From JASLDZ01 sp964235945 (GTDB taxonomy: Bacteria; Pseudomonadota; Alphaproteobacteria; Caulobacterales; Caulobacteraceae), in contig CAXSDV010000026.1 of NCBI GenBank assembly GCA_964235945.1, positions 1-35,692 of the forward strand: a stretch of 35,692 nucleotides of DNA. The letters are read 5' to 3'. Position numbers and translations under genes: made by a program. This document shows, piece by piece, positions 23,899 through 32,111 of the stretch; positions within the stretch are counted from its first letter, which is position 1; every line of letters starts with the position of its first letter. Under the pieces are notes generated by a model, which was not told the origin of the DNA, did no database searches, and was given only the letters and a program-made list of their open reading frames with translations.

Positions 23899-24034
23899 CG
23901 CCGCCCCCGAACACCACTCGACCCGCCCAGTTGAACCGCAGGGCGGCGGCCCTGTCTACGGCTCGGGCTGCGGCCCAAGGCTGCGCTTCGGGCTGCGGCT
24001 CGGGCGTCCGCGCCGCAGCGGCGGGAACCGTCGG

Positions 24035-24655
24035 TCAGCGGCGGCCGATCACCACGCCCAACGGGTCGCGGCCGGCGGTGGCCAGGTCCCGCGCCTCCAC
24101 CCGGGCGAAGCCCGCGCGCTCCAGGTAGAGCCGCACCAGGGCGGCGTGGCCGTCCGCGTCCAGCGCGCGCCACACCGCCACCGCCTTGGTGGGGAAGCAC
24201 CGGTCGGAGAAGCTGACGATGAAGGGCGCGCCCGGCCGCAGGGCGCGCGCCACCTCCGCGAACACCTCCACCGGCCGCTGCAGGTACTGCACGCCCACGC
24301 AGCACAGGGCGGCGTCCAGCGAGGCGTCGTCCAGCGGCAGGCGCGGGTCGCGGTTGAGGTCCTGCACGAAGGAGCGCGTCAGGCGCGGGTTGGCCTCCAG
24401 CTCCTGCGCGTTCATGCCGTGGCCGACCACCTCGCCCAGCGCGAGCTCGGGCGGCAGGTGGCTGACCCAGCTCGACATCAAGTCCAGCACGGCCCCGCCC
24501 GGCGGCAGCAGTTCGCGGTAGAGCGCCGTCAGCGCGGCGACCGCGCCCTCGTCGATGTGCGTCACCAGGCGCGCGGGAGCGTAGAACAGGGCGTCGTCGG
24601 TGGGATCGACCTTGTCAAAGGCGCGCGCGGGCAGTTCGGGCAGGTCGACGCTCAT
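24035..24655 (-). CDS. Class I SAM-dependent methyltransferase
   Basis: A 206-residue protein with a Rossmann-type methyltransferase core. Motif I is degenerate (AVLDLMSSWVSHLP in place of a glycine-rich loop), followed by the acidic-loop region DLNRDPRLPLDDASLDAALC and motif with GVQYLQRPVEVFAEVARALRPG split over residues 120-143, a Methyltransf_11-like pattern. The N-terminal FYAPARLVTHIDEGAV is conserved in a family of bacterial methyltransferases of unknown substrate. It begins in the ATGA overlap with the esterase gene, so the two are co-translated. Followed by 136 bases with short GC-rich direct repeats before the lipoprotein amidohydrolase. Confidence 0.84.
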   Translation of the reverse strand: MSVDLPELPARAFDKVDPTDDALFYAPARLVTHIDEGAVAALTALYRELLPPGGAVLDLMSSWVSHLPPELALGEVVGHGMNAQELEANPRLTRSFVQDLNRDPRLPLDDASLDAALCCVGVQYLQRPVEVFAEVARALRPGAPFIVSFSDRCFPTKAVAVWRALDADGHAALVRLYLERAGFARVEARDLATAGRDPLGVVIGRR

Positions 24656-25335
24656 CGGGCGGTCCTCGGACGGCGGTCGCGCAGCGCGCGCGCCACGGCG
24701 GGGGCGAGGCGCGCGGCCGCCCGGCGCGCGCCCTCGGCGTTGGGGTGCAGGCCGTCCGCCTGTCTAAGCGCGGGCCCGTCGATCCCGGCCAGCAGGTCCG
24801 GCGCGAGCACGGCGCCCGTTTCGCGGGCCACCCGGGGGAAGACGGCGGCGAACTCGCGCCCGTAGCCGCCGGTGGAGCGGGCGGGCGGGCGGCCGCCTGC
24901 CAGCACCACCGCCATGCCGCGCTTGCGCAGCCCGACCGCCAGGGCGCGCAGGTTGCGCTCGGTGTCCGCCGGCGGGATCGACTGTAGCAGGTCGTTGGCC
25001 CCGAGCTCGACCACGCACACGGCCGTGTCCGCCTGCACGCTGAAGCCCGCGCGGGCCAAGCCCCCCGCGGTGGTGTCGCCCGACACCCCCGCGCCGCGCA
25101 CCCGCGCCGCCACCCCCAGCCGCGCCAGGGCGAGCTGGAGCTGGGCGGGCAGCGCCGCGGCGGCGGACAATCCCAGGCCCGCGGTGATCGAGTCGCCCAG
25201 CACCGTCACCACCGGCGGCGGCGGCGCGGCCGGCGGACCGGGCCGCGCCGCGGGGGCGGCGACCGCCGGCGCCGACGCGCCGAGGGCGGCGGCGCAGAGC
25301 GTGAGAAGCAGGCGGCGGCGGGAAGCGGATCTCAT
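24652..25335 (-). CDS. TesA-like SGNH arylesterase/lysophospholipase
   Basis: Periplasmic SGNH-hydrolase of 227 residues acting on acyl-esters or thioesters. Signal MRSASRRRLLLTLCAAALGA is hydrophobic with a basic N-terminus. Catalytic features: Ser49 in LGDSITAG, the GANDLL oxyanion block and the DGLHPNAEG with the Asp-His pair. The ATG at 25335 has a GGGGA site upstream; a longer frame reaches into the divergent ABC gene's promoter. It is divergent from ybbA/ybbP-like genes, the same association as the E. coli tesA-ybbA-ybbP locus. Confidence 0.91.
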   Translation of the reverse strand: MRSASRRRLLLTLCAAALGASAPAVAAPAARPGPPAAPPPPVVTVLGDSITAGLGLSAAAALPAQLQLALARLGVAARVRGAGVSGDTTAGGLARAGFSVQADTAVCVVELGANDLLQSIPPADTERNLRALAVGLRKRGMAVVLAGGRPPARSTGGYGREFAAVFPRVARETGAVLAPDLLAGIDGPALRQADGLHPNAEGARRAAARLAPAVARALRDRRPRTAR

Positions 25336-25397
25336 GGGCCGTCCCCATGTAGGCGCGCACGCCCGCCCCGCCACGCCCTCCCCCGACCGGCCCGCCC

Positions 25398-26078
25398 ATG
25401 ACCGACCCGCCGCCGCCCCTCGTCCTGCAGGGCGTCGGGCTGACCCTGCCCTCGCGCGCCGGGCCCGTGGAGATCCTGCGCGGCGCCGACCTTTCCGTCG
25501 CGCCCGGCGAGCGCGTGGCGGTGACGGGCGCGTCCGGCTCGGGCAAGTCGTCGCTGGTGGCGGTGGCCGCGGGGCTGGAGCGGCCCACCGCCGGCAGCGT
25601 GCGCCTGTTCGGCCAGGACCTCGCCGCCCTGGACGAGGACGGCCGCGCCCGGCTGCGGCGCGGCCGCGTGTCCCTGGTGTTCCAGAACTTCCACCTCCTG
25701 CCCAACATGACCGCGGAGGAGAACGTCGCCGCGCCGCTGGAACTCGACCGCCGGCCGGGGGCCCGTGCGGACGCCCGCGCCTGGCTGGAGCGCGTGGGGC
25801 TGGGCGCGCGCGGCCGTCACCACCCGCACCAGCTCTCGGGGGGCGAACAGCAGCGGGTGGCGCTGGCGCGGGCGCTGGGCGTGCGCCCCGCCCTGCTGTT
25901 CGCCGACGAGCCCACGGGCAACCTGGACGCGGACAACGCCCGAACGGTCGCCGACCTCATGTTCGAGCTCCTGGCCGAGACGGGCGCGGCGCTGGTGCTC
26001 GTCACCCACGACCCCGCCCTGGCCGCCCGCGCGGACCGGACGCTGGTCATGGCCGCCGGCCGGCTCTCGCCCGCGTGA
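25398..26078 (+). CDS. ABC transporter ATP-binding protein (YbbA/LolD-like)
   Basis: ATPase of 226 residues in the MacB/LolD/YbbA group. Walker A is GASGSGKSS (44-52), Q-loop in LVFQNFHLLPNMTAEENV split over about 93-110, signature LSGGEQQR, Walker B LLFADEPTGNLD and the switch HDP. It powers a membrane partner made by the next gene, which overlaps its stop in GTGA. In related systems these work as mechano-transmission rather than classic transport pairs. The substrate of the YbbAP group is not established. Confidence 0.94.
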   Translation: MTDPPPPLVLQGVGLTLPSRAGPVEILRGADLSVAPGERVAVTGASGSGKSSLVAVAAGLERPTAGSVRLFGQDLAALDEDGRARLRRGRVSLVFQNFHLLPNMTAEENVAAPLELDRRPGARADARAWLERVGLGARGRHHPHQLSGGEQQRVALARALGVRPALLFADEPTGNLDADNARTVADLMFELLAETGAALVLVTHDPALAARADRTLVMAAGRLSPA

Positions 26079-28609
26079 GGGGCGCTCCCGCCCTCCCGCT
26101 GGCGCTGCGCTTCGCCGGGCGCGAGCTGCGCGCGGGCGTGGCGGGGTTCCGCGTGTTCCTGGCCTGCCTGGCGCTCGGCGTGGCGGCGCTGGCGGCGGCG
26201 GGCTCCACCGCCCAGGCGTTCCGCGCGGGGCTGGCCGCCCAGGCGCGCGGCATACTGGGCGGAGACCTGGCCGCATCCGTGGAGGCGCGCCGCTTCACCC
26301 CCGCCGAGCGCGCCGCCTTCGCCAGGCTCGGCCGCACCAGCGACACGGTGCGCGTGCGCGCCATGGCCCAGGGCCGCACGGACGCGCGCCGCCTGGCGGA
26401 GGTGCGCGGGGTGGACGCCGCCTACCCCCTGGTGGGCGCGGTGGGGCTGCAGGGGGCGCCCGACCTCGCGACCGCGCTGCGGGACCGGCCGGGCGCGCCC
26501 CCCGGGGCGGCGGTGGAGCCCGCCCTGCTGGACCGGCTGGGGCTGAAGCTCGGCGACGCCTTCATGCTGGGCGACGCGCGCTTCGTCGTGCGTGCGGTGC
26601 TGACCGGCGAGCCCGACCGGCTCGGCCGCGGCTTCGCCCTGGGGCCGGGCGTGCTGGTCTCGCGCCAGGCGCTGGAGCGCTCGGGCCTGGTCGCGGACGA
26701 CAGCCTGTTCGGCGAGACCGTGCGGGTCGTCTTCCCCGCACCCGCCGACCCCGCGCCCGTTCTGGCGGACCTGCATCGGCGCTTTCCCGACTCCGGGGCG
26801 CGGCTGCGCGGCCGCAACGAGGCGGCGGCGGGGCTCGGCCGGCTGATCGACCAGCTCGAGTTCTTCCTGGGCTTCATCGGGCTGGCTTCGCTGATCGCGG
26901 GCGGGCTGGGCGTGTCCACGGCGGTGGCGAGCTACCTGGAGGGTCGCCGACCCTCCATCGCCGTGCTCAAGGCGCTGGGCGCCTCCTCCCGGCTGGTGCG
27001 CGACACCTACCTCGCCCAGATCGCGGCGCTGGCGGCGCTCGGGATCGCCGGGGGGCTGGTGGTGGGGGCGCTCGCCCCGCTGATCCTGGGCGCCCTGGTG
27101 CGCGACCGCCTGCCCGTGCCGGCGCTGTTCGCGATCTATCCCGCGCCCCTGCTGCGCGCGGCCGCCTTCGGCGCGCTGACGGCCGCCGCCTTCTCGCTCC
27201 TGCCCCTGGCGCAGGCGCGGGCCACCTCCCCCGCCGCCCTGTTCCGCCGGGAGGCGGGAGGGCGACCGCCGCTCGGGCCCGAAGCTCTGGGCGCGGCGAC
27301 CGCGGCGGTCGCGCTGGTGGCGCTGGCGGTCGTCACCGCGCCCACCCCCGCCACCGCCCTGGCCATGAGCGCGGGCGTGGCGGCCGCCTTCGCCGTGCTG
27401 CAGTTGCTCGGCCGGGCGGCGGCGGCCGCGGCGGCGCGGGCGCGCGGGCTGGCGCGGGGCGCGGCGAGGATCGGGCTGGCCAACCTGGCGGGGCCGCGCT
27501 CGGCGGCGCGCACCGCCTCCCCCGCCATCGGCCTGGGGGTGGCGCTGCTGGTGACCGTGGTGCTCGTGCAGGGCAGCCTCGTCGGCCAGATCCGCGACGT
27601 GGCCCCGGCCAGCGCGCCCTCCCTGATCTTCACCCAGGTGCCCGGCGAGCGGGCGGCGCAGTTCGACGCGGAGTTGGCGCGCGTCGCGGGTCCGCTGAAC
27701 CCCGGCCGCTACCGGCGCGAGCCCTTCGCCACCGGCCGCATCTCCGCGATCAACGGCCGCCCCGTCGCCGAGCGGCGCATCGCCCCCGGCCAGCGCTGGG
27801 CCTTCGACCACGACATCGGCCTGGCCGCCATCGGCCCCGCCCCGCCGGACGCGGGCGTGACCGCCGGGCGCTGGTGGCCCGCCGACTACGCCGGCCCGCC
27901 GCTGGTGGCGCTGGACGCGGCGGTGGCGCGCGGCGCGGGGCTGGCGCCCGGCGACCGGCTCACCTTGTCGCTGCTCGGCCGCGACCTGGAGGTGCGGATC
28001 GCCGCCGTGCGCCGGGTGGACTGGGGCGGCTTCGGCACGAGCTTCGCCCTGGTGGTCGACCCCGCCGCGGTGGAGGGCGCGGACCTGCGCCAGGTCGCCA
28101 TCCTCAAGGCCACCCCCGCCCAGGAGGCGGCCGTGCTGCGCGCCCTGGGCCGCAGCTTTCCTCTGGTGGAGGTGATCAGCGTGCGCGAGCAGCTGGAGGC
28201 GGCCGCGCGCGTGTTCGACCAGCTCACCCTGGCGGTGCGCGGCGCGGCGGGGGTGGCGGGGCTGGCGGGCGCCCTGGTGCTGGCGGGCGCCCTGGCCGCC
28301 ACCGCCCGGGAGCGGGCGCGCGAAGCGGCGGTGCTCAAGGTGCTGGGAGCCTCGCGCGGCGACGTGCTGGCCGCCTACGCGGTGGAGTACGGGGCGGTGG
28401 GCGCGGTGGCGGCCACGGCGGGCGCCCTGCTGGGGGCCCTGGCGGCCTGGCCGGTGGTGGCCCTGGTGTTCCACGCCCGCTGGAGCGTCGACTGGGTCGC
28501 CCTGCTGGCCGTGGTGGCGGCCACCGCCGGGCTGAGCGCCGCGGGCGGAACGGCGGCCGCCCTCCAGGCGCTGTCGCGCCGGCCGGCCCCGACCCTGCGC
28601 GCCGAGTGA
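26075..28609 (+). CDS. ABC transporter permease (YbbP-like, FtsX domains)
   Basis: Large permease of 844 residues. An N-terminal membrane segment (about 22-45) is followed by a periplasmic MacB-like domain, three FtsX-type helices (GFIGLASLIAGGLGVSTAVASY region at about 265-370), more membrane segments, a second periplasmic domain and a final FtsX-type block (VAGLAGALVLAGALAATARERARE split near 728-750, then helices to the end). This duplicated plan with ten or so helices is YbbP. Translation starts at GTG 26075, overlapping the ATPase stop. Convergent with the FHA gene; a hairpin lies between. Confidence 0.92.
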   Translation: MRGAPALPLALRFAGRELRAGVAGFRVFLACLALGVAALAAAGSTAQAFRAGLAAQARGILGGDLAASVEARRFTPAERAAFARLGRTSDTVRVRAMAQGRTDARRLAEVRGVDAAYPLVGAVGLQGAPDLATALRDRPGAPPGAAVEPALLDRLGLKLGDAFMLGDARFVVRAVLTGEPDRLGRGFALGPGVLVSRQALERSGLVADDSLFGETVRVVFPAPADPAPVLADLHRRFPDSGARLRGRNEAAAGLGRLIDQLEFFLGFIGLASLIAGGLGVSTAVASYLEGRRPSIAVLKALGASSRLVRDTYLAQIAALAALGIAGGLVVGALAPLILGALVRDRLPVPALFAIYPAPLLRAAAFGALTAAAFSLLPLAQARATSPAALFRREAGGRPPLGPEALGAATAAVALVALAVVTAPTPATALAMSAGVAAAFAVLQLLGRAAAAAAARARGLARGAARIGLANLAGPRSAARTASPAIGLGVALLVTVVLVQGSLVGQIRDVAPASAPSLIFTQVPGERAAQFDAELARVAGPLNPGRYRREPFATGRISAINGRPVAERRIAPGQRWAFDHDIGLAAIGPAPPDAGVTAGRWWPADYAGPPLVALDAAVARGAGLAPGDRLTLSLLGRDLEVRIAAVRRVDWGGFGTSFALVVDPAAVEGADLRQVAILKATPAQEAAVLRALGRSFPLVEVISVREQLEAAARVFDQLTLAVRGAAGVAGLAGALVLAGALAATARERAREAAVLKVLGASRGDVLAAYAVEYGAVGAVAATAGALLGALAAWPVVALVFHARWSVDWVALLAVVAATAGLSAAGGTAAALQALSRRPAPTLRAE

Positions 28610-28631
28610 CGCGCCCGCGCCCGCGTCAGCT

Positions 28632-28647
28632 CCCGGCGCACGCCGGG
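28632..28647. terminator. Hairpin between convergent ybbP and FHA genes
   Basis: Six-bp stem CCCGGC/GCCGGG with a four-base loop, 22 bases past ybbP and 10 bases from the facing stop. No T run; may serve both strands. Confidence 0.5.
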
Positions 28648-28657
28648 GCGGGTCGCT

Positions 28658-29674
28658 TCAGCGCACGGGCGGGTCGCCCGGCGCGGACGCGACGCCGGAC
28701 CCGCGGGCGTAGGCCTCGCTGAACGCGGCCTGCAGTTCGCCGCCCGCGCGCCCGTCCGGGCCTACGAGCTTGGCGTGGCGCGCGGCCAGCACCTCCAACG
28801 CCACCGCCGAGCGGCTGCGCAGGAGCGAGCCCTGGGTGCGCGCCTCCGCCTCGATCCGCGCGGGGTCCAGGCGCGTCACCGCGCCCTCCACCGCCGCCTC
28901 CGCCCCCGCCACCACGCCCGCCAAGTGGCGCGACAGGTCCTCGAAGCAGGCGCGCACCGCGTGGGCGTTGGACAGGAAGGCCGCCTCGCGCCCGCACAGC
29001 AGGTCCTCCGCCAGCTTGCGCGAGGGCGCCCACTTGAACGGGTTGTTGTCGCTGGCCGAGATGGTGGTCTGGATCAGCTGGTGGTCGCGCTTGACCTTGG
29101 CGCGGTCGGCCATCAGCGCGGCCAGGCCCAGCACCGTCTGCTGGTAGATGGCCCCCACCCGCCGCATGAGCTCCACCGGGTCCTCGGAGGACAGGATGGA
29201 GGCGTCCAGCCGAGCGCCCTCGCAAAAGGCTTCGATCAGCGACGCGTCCCGGTGGCCGGCGGGGGCGGCCGGGGGCGCGTCCGTCCAGTCGTCGGCCATG
29301 GGGGTGGCGCCGCGCCAGCCGGGGGTGAGCACGGTGGTGGCGGCCGCATCCACCGGCGCTTCGCAGGCGCGCTCGACCACCATCACGAACCCGCCCAGGC
29401 GCACGCTGTCGCCCTCGCCCAGGACCGCCCCGCCCTCCCGCGGGACGCGCTCCCCCGTTTGCAGGAAGACGCCGTTGGTGCTCTCGTCCACCAGGACCAG
29501 CCGCCCCGCCTCCACGTGCAGCACGCAATGGCGGCGCGACAGGGTGCCCGCCGGGTCGTCCACCGCCCAGTCCGCCGCCGGGTCGCGCCCGAGGCCCACG
29601 GGGGCGTCGGCGATCAGACGCGCGTCCACCTGCTCCAGGGGATGGTCGCGGTGGAACAGGCGGCAGATGTACAC
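28658..29674 (-). CDS. FHA domain protein with T6SS TagH-like C-terminal domain
   Basis: A 338-residue phosphothreonine-binding adaptor. The FHA domain fills residues 1-100 (GLGRDPAADW, LSRRHCVLHVEAGRL and DESTNGVFL with the conserved GR, S..H and NG). After a Pro/Ala-rich linker the C-terminal half (EAFCEGARLD, IYQQTVLGLAALMADRAKVK and DNNPFKWAPSRKLAEDLL) matches the C-domain of type VI secretion FHA proteins (TagH/Fha). The GTG start lies 13 bases after the kinase stop. This protein is probably phosphorylated by that kinase and recruits partners. No T6SS structural genes are in the window. Confidence 0.87.
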   Translation of the reverse strand: MYICRLFHRDHPLEQVDARLIADAPVGLGRDPAADWAVDDPAGTLSRRHCVLHVEAGRLVLVDESTNGVFLQTGERVPREGGAVLGEGDSVRLGGFVMVVERACEAPVDAAATTVLTPGWRGATPMADDWTDAPPAAPAGHRDASLIEAFCEGARLDASILSSEDPVELMRRVGAIYQQTVLGLAALMADRAKVKRDHQLIQTTISASDNNPFKWAPSRKLAEDLLCGREAAFLSNAHAVRACFEDLSRHLAGVVAGAEAAVEGAVTRLDPARIEAEARTQGSLLRSRSAVALEVLAARHAKLVGPDGRAGGELQAAFSEAYARGSGVASAPGDPPVR

Positions 29675-29687
29675 GGAAGGCGGCTCC

Positions 29688-31484
29688 TCAGCCCGCGCGG
29701 CGCAGGGGCGCGTCGGACGGGGGGGCGTCGAACGGGCTGGCGGCGGGGGGGACGGCGGCGCGCGGGGCCGCCTTCGCGGGGGCGTTGGTCCCCGCGTCGG
29801 ATCGAACCGCCTCCACCTGGGTGGCGTCCAGCGCGAAGGGCCGGCCGGCCGGGCGCTCGGCGGCGGCCAGGCGCTCGCCCATGGACGAGGCCAGGAGGTT
29901 GAAGCCCTCGAACAGGTCGCCGAACTCGTCCTGACGCCGGTGCGAGATGCGGAAGCCCAGGTCGCCCATGGCCGCGTCGCGCAGGGCCGTCTTGAGCCGG
30001 CGCAGGGGCCGGGCGAGCAGGCGCGCCATGACGAAGCTCAGGCTGGCCACCACCAGCAGCACCACGGCGCCGAAGGCCAGCATCCAGTCGCGCGAAACGG
30101 CGGCGGCCGCCTGCAGGTCGGCCTTGCCGATGCTGACCTCGATCAGGCCGAAGCCCTTGCCCGCGTAGCGGATCGGATGGACGAAGCGGAAGCCGGGGCG
30201 TCCGTCGTCCAGCCGGGTGTCGGTGACCACCACGTCCGGCGCGCGGCTCACCACCCGCTCGGCCGCGGGGGTGCGGTAGCGCGAGCCCAGGGAGCGGGGA
30301 TCGCTGGCGCCGCGCACCACGCCGTCCGCGTCCACCATGGTCATCCAGCGCACGGACTGGTCCTTGGCGGCGGCGGCGATGAAGGCCTGGATGGGGGTCC
30401 AATCCCGCTCGGCGGAGGGAACGGCGGCGTTCTCCACCGCCGGCAAGGCGGCGTTGGAGGCGACGAACGCGGCGATGGAGGAGCCGGACGACAAGGCCAT
30501 GCGCTCCATGGCGCGGTATTGCGCGTTCAGCACCGCCGACATGCCCACCGCGAGGGCCACGGCGGTCACCGCCACCATGAGCACGGTCAGGCGCACCTGC
30601 AAGGGCAGGTATCGGCCGCGCGCGGCCTCGTCGGCGCGCACCGCCTCGAAGGCCTTGGCCTCGCGGGCCAGGGCCCGGGCGAGTTCGGCCCCGTCCGCGA
30701 AGCGCCGCTCCGGCCGCTTGGCCAGGAGCTTCTCCACGATGAACCGCAGCCCGCCCGCGCAGCGCGGCGCGACGGCGGCCAAGGGCGCGGGGTCCTTCTG
30801 GGTGATCTCCAGGGTGAGCAGGGCGGCGTTGCCGGCCGCGAAGGCCGGCGCGCCCGCGATCATCTCGTAGAGCACCGCCCCGAGCGAGAAGAGGTCGCTG
30901 CGGCCGTCGACCGTGCGGCCCAGCGCCTGCTCCGGGCTCATGTAGCGCGGGGTGCCGATCACCTGGCCGATCTGGGTGCGCGTGTTGTTCGCCTCCAGCG
31001 CGTCCGGGTCGGCCTCCGCCACCCGGGCGATGCCGAAGTCGAGGATCTTCACGGTGCGCCCGTCGCGCCCGACCATGATGTTGGCCGGCTTGATGTCGCG
31101 GTGCACCACCCCCGACAGGTGCGCATAGCTCAGCGCCGCCGCCAGCTGGCCGGCGACGGCCAGCACGCGATCGTCCGGCAGGGGCCCGTCCTGCGCCAGC
31201 ACCTGGTCCAGGGGCGCCCCGTCCAGAAGCTCCATGGCGATGTAGGCGCGTCCGTCCGCCTCGCCCACGTCGTAGATGGTCACTATGCCCGGGTGGGCCA
31301 GGGCCCCCGCCGCCTTGGCCTCGCGCAGGAAGCGCGAGGTGTAGGCCGGGTTCTCCAGGAACTCGGGCTTGAGCAGCTTGACCGCCAGCACGCGGTCGAT
31401 GGACGGGTCGTGGGCGCTCCACACCTCCGCCATGGCGCCCTCGCCCAGGCGCGCCTTCAGTTGGTAGCGGCCGACGAAACGCAT
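29688..31484 (-). CDS. Transmembrane Ser/Thr kinase with periplasmic sensor and HAMP
   Basis: Eukaryotic-type (Hanks) kinase of 598 residues. The cytoplasmic kinase domain is residues 7-275 with the glycine loop LGEGAMAEVW, Lys36, the catalytic His128-Arg-Asp130 in HRDIKPAN, Asp149-Phe-Gly and a SPE motif. Helix 298-318 crosses the membrane, a periplasmic region of about 145 residues resembles a Cache-type sensor, helix 467-488 returns, and a HAMP domain follows (489-540). The C-terminal tail is Ala/Pro-rich. It is transcribed with the FHA gene, like the T6SS PpkA-Fha pathway. Start ATG 31484 is chosen because the kinase fold begins at once; upstream is a strong hairpin. Confidence 0.93.
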   Translation of the reverse strand: MRFVGRYQLKARLGEGAMAEVWSAHDPSIDRVLAVKLLKPEFLENPAYTSRFLREAKAAGALAHPGIVTIYDVGEADGRAYIAMELLDGAPLDQVLAQDGPLPDDRVLAVAGQLAAALSYAHLSGVVHRDIKPANIMVGRDGRTVKILDFGIARVAEADPDALEANNTRTQIGQVIGTPRYMSPEQALGRTVDGRSDLFSLGAVLYEMIAGAPAFAAGNAALLTLEITQKDPAPLAAVAPRCAGGLRFIVEKLLAKRPERRFADGAELARALAREAKAFEAVRADEAARGRYLPLQVRLTVLMVAVTAVALAVGMSAVLNAQYRAMERMALSSGSSIAAFVASNAALPAVENAAVPSAERDWTPIQAFIAAAAKDQSVRWMTMVDADGVVRGASDPRSLGSRYRTPAAERVVSRAPDVVVTDTRLDDGRPGFRFVHPIRYAGKGFGLIEVSIGKADLQAAAAVSRDWMLAFGAVVLLVVASLSFVMARLLARPLRRLKTALRDAAMGDLGFRISHRRQDEFGDLFEGFNLLASSMGERLAAAERPAGRPFALDATQVEAVRSDAGTNAPAKAAPRAAVPPAASPFDAPPSDAPLRRAG

Positions 31485-31512
31485 AGGGCGCAGCTCCCCG
31501 GGGCCGACGCCC

Positions 31513-31537
31513 GGGCGGCCCCCCTTCGGGGCCGCCC
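31513..31537 (-). terminator. Perfect 10-bp hairpin between lipoprotein and kinase genes
   Basis: Arms GGGCGGCCCC (31513-31522) and GGGGCCGCCC (31528-31537) with a five-base loop. It lies 68 bases past the lipoprotein stop and 28 bases before the kinase start. No T run; it could end the EAL-lipoprotein transcript or, if transcribed through, act in the kinase leader. Confidence 0.55.
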
Positions 31538-31604
31538 GCCGTCGCGGAACGTGGAGCACCGGCTTAGCAGGACGGGCGTTAAGACCCGGTTTTGAGCGCC
31601 CCCG

Positions 31605-32111
31605 TCAGTGGGACCCGTGCACGGCGCGTTCGATGCGCTCGGCGCGCGCCAGGTCGCGGCGGATCAGGGCGTTGCCGGGGTCCAGGCGCGCGGCTTCGGA
31701 CAGGAGCGCCGTCGCCTGGGCGGCCGCCCCGCGGTTCAGCTGCTCGAGCCCCTGCGTGCGCAGCCGGGCGGCCCGCGCCGGGTCGGCGGCGGCGGGCGCG
31801 TCCCGGCGGACGGGCGCAGGCGCGGTGGACGCCGCGCGGTGCGCCGGACCGGGAGCGGCCCCGCGCGCACGCGATCCGGGAGCGGAAGCGCGGTGCGCGG
31901 GGGCCGCGCGCTCGGGATTGGGGATGGGCGCCATGACTTCAGCGGCGGCCGGCGCTTCGGCCGCCGCCGCGACCGGCGCGGGTGGGGTCGGCGCCGACGT
32001 GGGCGCGGAGGCGCAGGCCGCCAGGTGCGCGGCCCCGGCCAGCACGGCGAGGGGGACGGCGGCCGCGGCCGGGCGCCGACGCGGACGGGGGGACGGGGCG
32101 TGCTGGGTCAT
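31605..32111 (-). CDS. Small lipoprotein with TPR-like C-terminus
   Basis: A 168-residue protein. Residues 1-34 form a basic/hydrophobic signal ending in a probable lipobox (LAACAS). A long Ala/Pro-rich, low-complexity linker follows; the last 60 residues (ARLRTQGLEQLNRGAAAQATALLSEAARLDPGNALIRRDLARAERI) look like one to two tetratricopeptide repeats. It begins in the ATGA overlap with the EAL gene, so the two are made together. The family is not recognised. Confidence 0.72.
   Translation of the reverse strand: MTQHAPSPRPRRRPAAAAVPLAVLAGAAHLAACASAPTSAPTPPAPVAAAAEAPAAAEVMAPIPNPERAAPAHRASAPGSRARGAAPGPAHRAASTAPAPVRRDAPAAADPARAARLRTQGLEQLNRGAAAQATALLSEAARLDPGNALIRRDLARAERIERAVHGSH

Noticed and set aside
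23961..24008. Short direct repeats (12-bp TCGGGCTGCGGC twice, 25-bp period) between the methyltransferase and amidohydrolase genes
   Set aside because: Only two imperfect units in low-complexity GC-rich DNA; no CRISPR or regulatory pattern.
24872..26074. N-terminal extension of the ABC permease frame far upstream of GTG 26075
   Set aside because: It overlaps the esterase and the whole ATPase gene in other frames; the GTGA overlap gives a standard start.
25817..28474. 885-codon minus-strand open frame across the ABC transporter genes
   Set aside because: Shadow of ybbA/ybbP; composition is unlike a real protein and no start signal is present.
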